A stretch of 64,000 nt of DNA from Botryococcus braunii (taxonomy: Eukaryota > Chlorophyta > Trebouxiophyceae), in NCBI GenBank assembly GCA_002005505.1, contig KV908660.1, positions 32,544 to 96,543 on the forward strand, in the 5' to 3' direction. The notes under the pieces were generated by a model. The model ran no database searches and was not told the origin of the DNA. It saw nothing but the letters and a program-made list of their open reading frames with translations. Shown here piece after piece: positions 50,198 through 60,575 of this stretch (its first letter is position 1; the number at the start of each line of letters is the position of its first letter). The position numbers and the translations under genes were made by a program.

Positions 50198-51830
50198 CAA
50201 TGCAACCTCGATGGATGGGGACGGGAGGGCCCGCTCGGGCTCCATCACCCTCGGGTCTGACGGGTGTGACACCTTCTTGGAATTGTTGAAGGGTGCTTAC
50301 GCACATGATTCGTGGTTGGGAACAAGGGCAAATAGGAGAAAAGTTCACTTTACGGACGGGGTTTGGGAATTTGGAAGGGAGGGAAGAAAATATGTGCCTG
50401 CATTTTATGAAGTCCGGGATAAGGAAGGTCCTGTTGCTAGGAATCTGCGGCAGGACATATTGAAAGCTTTGCATGAACCTCCTTCTGTTGGTCATCCAGG
50501 CTTTGCGAAGATGTATGATCTAGTGAAGCGGGACTGGTGGTGGCCGGGAATGGCGGAGGATGTGCGGGAGTATGTGAAGTATTGTGATTCATGCCAGCGG
50601 GTGAAGGCCTCAAACCAGTTACCCGCAGGACTCTTACACCCTTTACAAATCCCCACAAGGAAATGGCAAAGCATCTCAATGGATTTCATCACGGGACTGC
50701 CTAAAAGCAAACACGGGCATAACGCAATATGGGTAGTGGTTGACAGGTTGAGCAAATGTGCCCACTTTGCCCCTACCACTACCAATGCAGATGCTTATGA
50801 AGTTGCTGTTCTGATGAGGGATAAAGTATGGAAGTATCACGGTTTCCCTGAGGAAATTGTTTCAGACCGAGATCCTCGGTTAGTGAATAATTTCATGAAC
50901 ACACTTCTAAGTCTGACGGGGTGCAAGCCAGCTCGAACTACGGCATATCATCCTCAGTCAGATGGTCAAACGGAACGGGTGAATAGGATCTTGGAAGATT
51001 TTCTGAAACACTATGTCAAGGATAACCCAAAGGAGTGGGAGGATTACCTTTCAGTGGCGGAATTTGCCTACAACAACTCTTGGCAAACTTCCCTAAACTC
51101 CACACCCTTCAGGTTAACATATGGGCAAGATCCAAATATACCGTTTGCGGTGGGACACATGGAGGGCACTAAGGTGGATAGGGCTGATCTCTTCATGAGA
51201 AAAATGCAAGACAAAATCACCCTTGCAAGGAAGTGTTTGCGTGCAGCTCAAGACCGTCAGACGGCCTATGCCAACCGGCATAGGAGGGAGGCCATCTACC
51301 AGGAAGGGGACTATGTCCTCCTTTCAACCCGTGCGGCCCCCACGCTAACTTCAAACAGATTCAGCAAGCTGCAGCCCAGGCACGTGGGACCCTTCAGGGT
51401 CATGGCGGTCACGCCCGACAACGTTAACTTCGTCACACTGGATCTTCCGGACCGGTTGGACATCCACCCCCGCATAAATGTCTGCTATTTGAAGCCATAC
51501 TGGACACGTGAGGAGGCGCAGTCGCGTGGATACTGCCCCCCAAAAGTCATCACCAAAGCGGATGGCACCACTCACCTGGAGTGGGTAGTGGATGCACTAG
51601 TCGATCACCAGCTGTTGCACGACAAGGATGGGTTCTCCTACTATTTTGAGGATGGCACACCCTTTCTCGAGTACCTTGTAAAGTGGGCAGGCCATGGGGC
51701 CACAGAGGACTCATGGGAATCCCAGGAGGCATTCGAGACCCATCCCGGGCTGGTTAATACCTATCATAGACTCCAGGGGCTCGCCCCGCCCATTTGGGAC
51801 CAGGTGGCGCTGCGCGACACGTTCCCTTGA
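50198..51830 (+). CDS. pol: Element D pol, part 2: integrase with chromodomain
   Basis: Resumes in frame after copia I. The integrase zinc region has HEPPSVGHPGFAKMYDLV ... CDSCQRV. The core has SMDFITGLPKSKHG (first Asp), VSDRDPRLVNNFMN (second Asp) and SDGQTERVNRILEDFL (Glu). The C-terminal part has RKLQPRHVGPF-type sequence and a chromodomain near 51650-51760 (FLEYLVKWAGHGATEDSW). It stops at 51830. All catalytic residues are present. The chromodomain places D among chromoviruses, whose integration is known to follow chromatin marks. Confidence 0.92.
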
Positions 51831-52237
51831 ACGGGCCCCTCCAGACGGTTGTCCCCCTCATTCCACTTGTGGAGTTCCCACCTGGTGTCTGGGAATACAT
51901 GGGACGGGACCTATGGTAGGGACTGTATATCTTGTGTACTTTGGGACAAGGGACGGGGTAGGTTGCCTACCTCGGTGTGTGTGGCATGAGGCCTCATACC
52001 GCTTCGATGCATTGAACTCGGGGTTCTGCATTCAGGGATGGGAATTGAAGTACACATGGCGCGCAACCGCAGTCTTCCTAACTAGCACTTGGGACGTGGG
52101 CCTGAAGTACAGAAGTGACTTGGAACCCTTGGCTATGGGCTACTTGGAACCCTTGGATATGGGCTACTTGGAACCCTTGGATATGGACTACTTGGCATCT
52201 TGGGATGGATTTCTTTCTAAGTACTATATGTGTACCT
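51831..52237 (+). other. Element D 3' non-coding region, first part, with 24-bp minisatellite
   Basis: After the pol stop. Three tandem 24-bp units (TTGGAACCCTTGGATATGGG plus CTAC and variants) occupy 52120-52191. It is cut by element F (TSD TACCT at 52233-52237). Confidence 0.8.
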
Positions 52238-53146
52238 TGTCGTAAATCGTGAGTACCCCCATCCACCTTTATGGATGGAGGGCTACATTTATGATGTGCA
52301 TTTGTGAAGTGACGTGACGGGTATGGACCAAATGTGGTCAAATGTCACTCACTAGACGGTACTTTAGGGTAATAATGCAATAGTGGCTACTCTCGAGAGT
52401 GCTTGAACCGTTTAAGGTTGGGCATGGACAACTTCGAGTTGATAGCTGAATTATGGACAAATTTAAGTCCTTGACATAGGTTCCTTGGAGGCTGACATTG
52501 TGACTAATGTTGCTCAAATGGAGCACAATTGCATAGTCTATTGCTGGAGTCAATGTTGGTATTCTCCTAATAAATTGGAACTCAGGTATCCTTGAAGGAT
52601 GTAGCGTTTACGGATCGGTTTCCACGGTACCTCGATCTGATGGTACCTTAGAATGAAAGCCTTGGGCTGAATCCGAGATTCGTCGAATGCTTACGAATAA
52701 ATGGGTACGTTTACTGATCCGAGCAGTAGTTTCGGAGTAGTCGTACTTAGAAACATAAGTAGTTTCCTTATAGCTAGTCCATGCGGCTGCCTATATAAAC
52801 TGGCCATCTAGGATAGAAGCCTTAGACATGTGATAAGTCTCCGGCTATGGTGTGCTGCACTTCTCGTGCTAGCAGTGATGGTCGTGATAGTGGCAGTTAT
52901 GAGTAACACATGTATGGACTGCAGGTAAGAGACGTCTACTGAACTTAGTCGTTGAGATCTACGTTGTAAATAGACATGTGATAAGTCTCCGGCTATGGTG
53001 TGCTGCACTTCTCGTGCTAGCAGTGATGGTCGTGATAATGGCAGTTATGAGTAACACATGTATGGACTGCAGGTTCTATCTCCCTTGCACATTTTTGTGC
53101 ATTTGGACCCACTCTCCGCTGACTCCCGGTATCATGTTTTATGACA
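52238..53146 (+). repeat. 5' LTR of element F with TATA box and internal duplication
   Basis: TGTCGTAAATCGTGAG to GTTTTATGACA. TATA box TATATAAA is at 52793-52800. About 24 bases downstream begins a 103-bp unit (52824-52926) that is repeated at 52972-53074. The first unit ends CAG|GTAAGA, a strong 5' splice-site match; the second ends CAGGTTCT. Confidence 0.92.
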
Positions 53147-53158
53147 TGGTATCGGCGA
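53147..53158 (+). promoter_or_regulatory. Primer-binding site of element F
   Basis: TGGTATCGGCGA, directly abutting the LTR end. Confidence 0.88.
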
Positions 53159-56100
53159 GGTTCGACTCCAGGTGGAGCAGGATCGACAAGAGCGACTTCT
53201 GCAACCAACCACCGCTTCTGCATAATACTATGTGCTTGAGATGCATATGCATAGATGCTTGATAATACTTGGTCGTGTTGCTTTTCGATTTATTTTGCTG
53301 ATGAATCCATACGTTTGGTGCCGTCTCAAGTTCGAGACACACACGCATGAATAATTGATCGGAGCAACCAGAGAACACGATTACAGTGGGATAATCATGA
53401 AGCTTTGACTGACAGCTTTGAAGTCAATGTGGTTCAGGTACTTGGCACACATGGATCAGTGGGCAGAGGTATCCCACTTGAACTACCAGTGGTGGCTCAT
53501 CCATGAATGGGGCGTTAAGGAGGTGTACCCCTTTGGGTGATGTCATGCACTGCTGTTCAAGTGTGTGCAAGTCCCATGTTAACTGAAGGCATTGCTGTTT
53601 TGCTTGGTGCTTGGTGGCTCATCCTGAAATGAGGAGTTTATGGAGGCGTACCTCTTAGGATGATGTCACGCATGTACTTTCCTGTTTGAGCATTGCTTGG
53701 TAAGCATGCTCAAATTTCATGATATGCGTTGCTTGGTAGAAGCAAGCTTTTAAACTCTTTCAAGTTAGTGTGTTGGCTCATCCTAAAATTGGGGAGTTTA
53801 GGAGGTGTACCCCATAGGGATGTTGTCATGCACTAGTCTCTCTTGTTTTTGGGCATCGCTCGTTGACTATGCTCAAGTGCCATGTTTGCTCAAAGCATTG
53901 TTGCTTCAATTTAAAAACTTGGCAGCTCACTTAAACTCTAAAGTTTGTGTTTGGCTCATTCATGAATGGGGAGTTTAGGAGGTGTACCCCTTTGAATGTT
54001 GCCATGCACTCGCTTTTGGGATTGGACTGTACCCTACTTCTTGTATTGAATGGGGTGTGCAGATGTCCTTGGTCTTTGTACAAGTAATGCTTTGGGGAGG
54101 GGCTTGTGCATGTAGCATGCATGGTGGATTTCGATGTCCACATACATGCTTGAACTCAACATTGGTACATGTTGAGTTGTCTTGTTTGTTATCAAATGTT
54201 GAAAGAGCAACATGATGCAACACCACACAATTGATTTCAGGTGCAAATCATGTGATCCATGAATGTGGGGTTGTGCATTTGTTTGAACACTGAGGATGGG
54301 CTATTGGAGCATGTAGTTCCCACAAGGGTTGCAGGTTCTTCTGATATGGCTAGTAGGTTGACCCCGTCAAGGGCTTGTATGCCATTTTTCCAACACAACT
54401 GAGGGGGGAACTGCTGCCAAGACGCTTGAGGGCTGGAAACCCAAGATCGGTGCGGGCAGAGGACCCAAATAAGCCTGAGGGTGGCCCAACACAGCTGAGG
54501 GGAGTTCTGACCCCAAAAACAGTTTGAGGATGGGTGGTCAAGGCTATGTAAGCAATAGGAGAAACCACGAAAACCAAAGGGACTACCTGAACACTTTAAT
54601 AGCTGTGTGCATGCAGTCATTGGATGACTGGTGCATTTGACAAGTTGTCAATTTCCTTGATTGGTAAGTTACCAGTAGTGGTGCTCATACTTAGAATGCT
54701 TCCCACATGTCATGATGTGTGTGGGTGTGTGTATTCATGGTTGCTTGGGCTTTGTAAGCTGGGTACTTTCACTGTTGGGCAATGACGCTAGAATAATTGA
54801 TTGACTTCCTGCTCCTGGTAGGAGCCTTGTGTGGTGCATTCTGCCTTGCAGTGTGCATAAGATCCATTGGGCAAGGGGAGGACCACTTCTGATGGATGGC
54901 TGGTTACTCCTCTGCTGCCCAAAACATGTCACAAACGTAAGAAAACCTAAACTGTGTTTAGAGCTTCAATCCAAGGGAGGGCCATTGATCTGCAGTGGCT
55001 GGATACTCTCTGGGAAGAGACAAACAGACTTAAAGGCTAATGCTTAGTTCAGGAGTTGCTGCCCATAGATAAGGGCTGTAATCTTTCTGAAAGGTGTTTA
55101 ATTATATTTTTCAAAGTTTGGCCAAGCTATGTCAGTTTCTGGTATAACTGGAAGTAGCTGTGGCTGCTTCAGTGTTTGCAGACGTCGATACGTCTTTGCG
55201 CCAAAGGCGCGTTTGATACAGGAATCACTTTGAAAGTGATCTTCTTATAAGGCATTGTATTTGAGGTACTTTTAAATCATGTTTAGGATATTCTGTGTCA
55301 CCTGACTGTTGTTCCCTGGTTTTGGGAGACACAGGAAGGCTCTGCAGACCTCACAGACATAAAAACGTGTAAGTTCTAGATCTGACACGTTTGTGATGTA
55401 TTCCGCGTCGATGTCTGGCATTGTCGTTCGAACTCGAATGGCTCGAGTCGTTGGCGCATGTCGTGTCCGTGTCGACTCCGTGTCGACTCTTCAATTTGTT
55501 GACCGAGGTACAGTCCGGAGTCCGGACGGTTTTTGTTTCGAATCTTCTGGTGGTTTAACCTTAAGATGTATGTTAGCCATAGTTGTTGGCTAAGACCTTG
55601 CTTAGGATCACTTGATTTTTGATCCTTGAACACTGAGTTCACTGTCTTGTGAGACGTACCTCTTCCTAAGGTTTGAGGGGAGGCATGTGGATGCACATAG
55701 AGTGCATAGACATCATTGTTTGTGATCGTCATCGAGTCATCTACTGGTTGCATAAGTTCAAAAGTAGAGCTTCACACTTGACATTGTATTGCAAGTTCTA
55801 CACTACAAACATTTTGTTTCATGGTACTGGAGTGTACCTTGACATTGCAAAACGGAATGATAATAGTGAAGTGTTGTTTTGGGATTGTTGATACATAGTC
55901 CCGCACTTCTACCTTCGCTTTGTGATTTGAGGTGGCATTGTTGTGCCTATGCTATGGGCATGTCACGTCTTTCACGTGCTAACGCTTGAGAGTACACCAT
56001 CCTAGTAATGGATGGAGGTCATGATTTGTGAATAAGTCGTCTATGGTGAACTTATCGTGTCACCCATATGTGTTGAGATCATTTGATTACAATGGTCCAA

Positions 56101-56521
56101 ATTATAATCATGTGGACGCTGTTGATACGACAACCTTCTACCTAGAATGTAGGGGAGGCAAGTTGAACGCTTAAAAATTAGAAAATGACTAAGTAGTCAT
56201 TAGCTTGGGTGTTATCTTAAGACTTTCCAAGGCCAAGTGTTTTGGTCCTTGAGGTTACGATACTGAAATGATTAGTTCAGGTATTGCACGAATACATGAT
56301 GTTCATGGTAATTGTGTTTGCCGTAAAGGTTGTCGTTTGAGTAACACACCCATTGAGATTGATAAGAGTGTTTGGGATTCCTAAATGTGGGATTTCATGA
56401 CACGCTTTCATGTTTATGATCACTATGAGTTGTGATAATGTAGTGCCTGTGCTTATGGCTGTTGCACTTCTTTCCTATGAATATGCGAAGTCACTTACCC
56501 TTCACTGCATGCAAGGGGAGG
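53159..56521 (+). other. Element F non-coding interior with polypurine tract
   Basis: No recognisable protein; frames are short. Degenerate tandem units occur at 53480-54015 (separate entry). The end GCAAGGGGAGG (56511-56521) is the polypurine tract. Confidence 0.75.
53480..54015 (+). repeat. Four degenerate tandem units in element F
   Basis: Each unit has TTGGCTCATCC..GAATGGGGAG, then TTTAGGAGGTGTACCCC, then ATGTTGTCATGCACT-like sequence. Units begin near 53487, 53609, 53770 and 53950. Spacing is about 120-180 bp. Conservation of the GGAGGTGTACCCC block within otherwise diverged units suggests an RNA or packaging element. Confidence 0.65.
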
Positions 56522-57430
56522 TGTCGTAAATCGTGAGTACCCCCATCCACCTTTATGGATGGAGGGCTACATTTATGATGTGCATTTGTGAAGTGACGTG
56601 ACGGGTATGGACCAAATGTGGTCAAATGTCACTCACTAGACGGTACTTTAGGGTAATAATGCAATAGTGGCTACTCTCGAGAGTGCTTGAACCGTTTAAG
56701 GTTGGGCATGGACAACTTCGAGTTGATAGCTGAATTATGGACAAATTTAAGTCCTTGACATAGGTTCCTTGGAGGCTGACATTGTGACTAATGTTGCTCA
56801 AATGGAGCACAATTGCGTAGTCTATTGCTGGAGTCAATGTTGGTATTCTCCTAATAAATTGGAACTCAGGTATCCTTGAAGGATGTAGCGTTTACGGATC
56901 GGTTTCCACGGTACCTCGATCTGATGGTACCTTAGAATGAAAGCCTTGGGCTGAATCCGAGATTCGTCGAATGCTTACGAATAAATGGGTACGTTTACTG
57001 ATCCGAGCAGTAGTTTCGGAGTAGTCGTACTTAGAAACATAAGTAGTTTCCTTATAGCTAGTCCATGCGGCTGCCTATATAAACTGGCCATCTAGGATAG
57101 AAGCCTTAGACATGTGATAAGTCTCCGGCTATGGTGTGCTGCACTTCTCGTGCTAGCAGTGATGGTCGTGATAGTGGCAGTTATGAGTAACACATGTATG
57201 GACTGCAGGTAAGAGACGTCTACTGAACTTAGTCGTTGAGATCTACGTTGTAAATAGACATGTGATAAGTCTCCGGCTATGGTGTGCTGCACTTCTCGTG
57301 CTAGCAGTGATGGTCGTGATAATGGCAGTTATGAGTAACACATGTATGGACTGCAGGTTCTATCTCCCTTGCACATTTTTGTGCATTTGGACCCACTCTC
57401 CGCTGACTCCCGGTATCATGTTTTATGACA
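56522..57430 (+). repeat. 3' LTR of element F
   Basis: 909 bp, same TATA box (57076-57083) and internal duplication as the 5' copy, followed by TACCT. Confidence 0.93.
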
Positions 57431-57973
57431 TACCTTATGTGTACAGTATGTGTACAGTATGGACAATGTATCATAAAGAAACTGTGTTGTATGGATAGCC
57501 ACTTTAGGAAAGCATTGTGGACTGAGCTACACCTGTGTCATATTTATCTTGTTCGGATTGTTTATCAGTTGTGTCACAAGCATTGTATTGTTTTAATAAA
57601 TAATAAATAGGGATGTGTCAATAAAGGCGGACTTGGATAGTTTGAAAGGAATAAGGCGAACGTTCGTCGTAGTTCGCCGTAATTTATCGTAATTATCGTA
57701 CCGTGTCGTATCGTATCGTACAGTATTGTACTTAGGACGGGAATAAAGCACACCTAATAAATAAATTAAAAAAAAAATGGACGCTTTAGTCAATTGCTTG
57801 GGATGATAGGGGAATAACTTGGAGGCGGGGACCCTAATGTAACCCATTCGGCAAGGGTCTAACAGCGCTGGTGGATGGGCCGTTCGGTGACGACCATTCC
57901 CTTATAATTGTGGTCTACTGTATGTGTGTATGTGGCTGCATGAGGACATGCAGGAATTAAGGGGGGGGGATGA
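57431..57973 (+). other. Element D 3' non-coding region, second part, with polypurine tract
   Basis: It matches 18152-18700 reversed. No gene. An A run lies near 57768-57777. It ends AGGAATTAAGGGGGGGGGAT (tract 57953-57973) before the 3' LTR. Confidence 0.85.
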
Positions 57974-58449
57974 TGTGATGGAATGTAGGGATTTCCCGGC
58001 ATTTCTGGACATTTCCCTTACCCCCTACCCTAGGCGCACATGTGGTGCACATGTCGTACGAGCAACGCGAGTACGCACGTGCCTAGCGTCTAGCCTTGGG
58101 TTCCTAGCCGTCGAATTCCATTGGATAGTTATGGACGTTACTCTCATAGTAGGATTCTAGGATATTTTCTAGATACTATTGTAGAGGTTTGGTGGACTAG
58201 TGCGCTACCATTGGAGGAACGTGAACACACGATCACGAACCACGGGAAGGAACGGATAGAGACGTAAGCCACGGGAAGACACGCACTCAGGTAATTTGGA
58301 AGCTTAGTAGACCACAAGTAGGGAGTGGAAGCTCCGTGAGGTGGGGGTTACTTGTAATTGGAAAGAGCGTCCAACTTGTCGGCCATCCGGCCTTGTCTCT
58401 CTCTCTCTCACAACTTGGAAATTCTCTCTAACTTGTGCATTCTACGACA
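57974..58449 (+). repeat. 3' LTR of element D
   Basis: 476 bp, followed by TTCAG at 58450-58454, the second copy of the target duplication. Confidence 0.95.
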
Positions 58450-58454
58450 TTCAG

Positions 58455-58850
58455 GAATCAGCTCGTACTTTCTAGAAAAGTGGTGACGTGTAATGTTTAG
58501 CGTCTCTTCATTGTGAACTTCATGTTCAGAATCTGCTTGATTTAACCAGAACTACCTAGATTCTCTTTACGTGTCAAGTGATCCTGCTTTGTGGATTACG
58601 TGGCAGCTCAGAATCAGTTGTAACCTGGGCACCAGAGGGACCTGATCCCTCTGGACTCTTCGTTCCAGCGGGGTCCTGAAAGGTCCAGAATTCCCGCGTA
58701 AGTTCGGGGAATACTATTTAAGGGCGACCAGCCGTCCTCTAAACCACGCTGTGCTAGGACGTTAGGTGAGGGAAACCTCTGTCGTGAGTCTTTGTAACCG
58801 CACAAGTTTGAATCCCAACATTCCTGTTAGCCTCGTCCGTGACCACTGCG
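58455..58850 (+). repeat. Probable 5' LTR of element J, second part
   Basis: Directly continues the sequence left of D. It has a TATA-like TATTTAAG at 58715-58722 followed by a CCTCTAAACCACGCTGTG stretch, as in LTR promoters. The LTR end and the PBS were not found; the right limit given is arbitrary. Confidence 0.35.
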
Positions 58851-60575
58851 TTAATGTGCCTGACCGTTTGTCCTTGAATGTCCTAGTCGTAACTTGATCT
58901 ACCCCACCTGTCTGTCGTAACTCGTCGCAATTGTGAAGCAACACCTCTGAAACTCAGTGCCAGTATTGATTTGGATATCTTCTATCAAATTTTAATAGTA
59001 TCAGTGAGCATTCCACCCTTTTTTGCAAGAACCGAAGATCAATACCAAGGTCTAGCCGTCCCACCTTCGTGCAGTAACAATCAATTTACCTGTTCCAGTA
59101 CCTATAGTAATTCATAGTTTATCATATAGTCGTTCATAAATTTCATTTAACAAGCGCCGCAAGTAATTTGGTACGAAGCCGCCACACCTAAGTCGTAACA
59201 TCACGCATAGTAGTACCAACCCGGATCCTGAAAAGGAGCATCAAACCCTAACAGTAGGATTAGAATAAAATAGATTAACACCTTTGAAAGTGAAATATCT
59301 GATTTATAACTCCAGTTAAGTTCATACTCCAGCCGTCAACCCCCAAAGTCCGATAGCCCGGCCTGCGATAGGCCGTAAGCCGGTGACCCCGACTACAAAT
59401 CCCCGACTAAAACATCCGAGACTTGAACCGCAGCAGTCTCCGATTGTAACCTCCAGCCTTCGAATCGCACAATCGTAAGTACCAGTAATCCAGTAATCCG
59501 GTAATCCAGGTCTCAAGGCCGAATCCTTGAGCGGCGATCCGCATAATTTACCTTGATACAGAAGCCGCAGCCCAGCTATTACTAACGGTAGTTGCATAAT
59601 CTCCGATTTCAATCAGAAAAAAATTTGTCTACCTTGAGTAACGGGAACCCTATATGGCTGCACCGTCCAGGGAGGTTTTAGCGCGTTGAATTAGTCAGCG
59701 CCTGAGCTCTCCGAATCTGGCCTTCTGCGCAGATTTGCCGTGTTTATAGCACCACGTGAGTACCGTATTTGGAATCAGTTGAGCTTTGTCCGCTTATTGA
59801 ACTGGGTATACCCCTTTAGGAGGGGCTTGATTACATTCCGTGTGTCGCAGGAACTACAGCAAAGACATCAGCAACAACCGTTTGCAGCGAAACCAAATAT
59901 TAGGAAAGTTCAGTTTGGAGCACCCCATCATCGTACTGCAGAAGTTAGTTGAGATAATTTGATAGCTTTCAGCACTTGTTTTCTGTTTAAATACATTTGA
60001 GAAATAGTAAAGACTATACTTTTGGAATCGCGTTTGCATAATTGTTTCTTTTTCGAAATCTTAGCAACATCAAAGATCGCGGTTTCGTGATACACATCTA
60101 TGGAAATACATAATATTTCGATCTCCTCTTTAGAAGCAAGGTCTGATTTCACATTAAAAGTACTTCCAGAGTTCATCTGCACTGTTTGCATTTATGAGTT
60201 GAAGGTCCGAGGTTGGCGTAACTAGCTGAATTGAGACTCGAGCTTCTGCAAATCCTGAAATACTCATAGTTTGTTTTATCGTTTGTTGGAGAATTAAAAT
60301 TATTAAGAAGCTTCAGAGTACCCTGATTTGAAGGAAGACTTTTCTGCAACTCCATTATCAGAGTTAGTGAGATGCCCCTTTAGGAGGGGTCTGATTACAC
60401 TCCGTTTGTTGAACAGGCACCCCTACAGCCAGCTATAATAGCAGAATCAGCATTTAAGTATATAGCAGTATCAACATTATCTGACATTAGTTAGTATTGT
60501 GAACACTCGAGCGTAATCTCTAACAGTGTGTTAGGCAATCTAGAGCATAAGACCTTGTTTGATTGAACAATTATC
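58851..60575 (+). other. Element J leader, non-coding
   Basis: About 1.7 kb with no recognisable protein. A 35-bp block beginning CCCCTTTAGGAGGGG (self-complementary ends) occurs at 59811-59845 and again at 60375-60409. Short CAGTAATCC repeats occur near 59485-59510. No clear PBS; TGGTACGAAGCCG at 59169 is a weak candidate. Confidence 0.5.

Larger units (their letters stand above)
52238..57430 (+). mobile_element. Non-coding LTR element F (LARD-like), TSD TACCT
   Basis: The LTRs are 52238-53146 and 56522-57430, 909 bp each, flanked by TACCT (52233-52237; 57431-57435). The PBS and polypurine tract are present. The 3.4-kb interior has no gag, protease, RT or integrase. I saw only one difference between the LTRs, so it is the youngest insertion here. 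Mobility must depend on other elements. Confidence 0.92.
16267..58449 (+). mobile_element. Chromodomain gypsy element D, split by four insertions, TSD TTCAG
   Basis: The LTRs are 16267-16742 and 57974-58449, each 476 bp, flanked by TTCAG at 16262-16266 and 58450-58454. Gag, protease, RT, RNase H, integrase and a chromodomain can be followed in order through the four insertions G, E, I and F, each with a 5-bp TSD, and the protein reads on correctly across each one. Net length without inserts is about 7.4 kb. About six substitutions separate the two LTRs by my reading, so the whole 42-kb nest is young. A 1-bp deletion at the start of pol is the only frameshift I saw in D's own sequence. Confidence 0.93.

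Noticed and set aside
52120..52191. CRISPR-like array of 24-bp repeats
   Set aside because: The units are adjacent without spacers and lie in a eukaryotic retrotransposon 3' region; it is a minisatellite.
52338..57292. Small ORFs repeated at 52338/56622 and 52808/57092
   Set aside because: They are identical because they lie in the two LTRs of element F; not genes.
59160..59185. TGGTACGAAGCCG as the PBS of element J
   Set aside because: No LTR end can be recognised next to it and it does not match the PBS shared by the other elements; left as a weak candidate.
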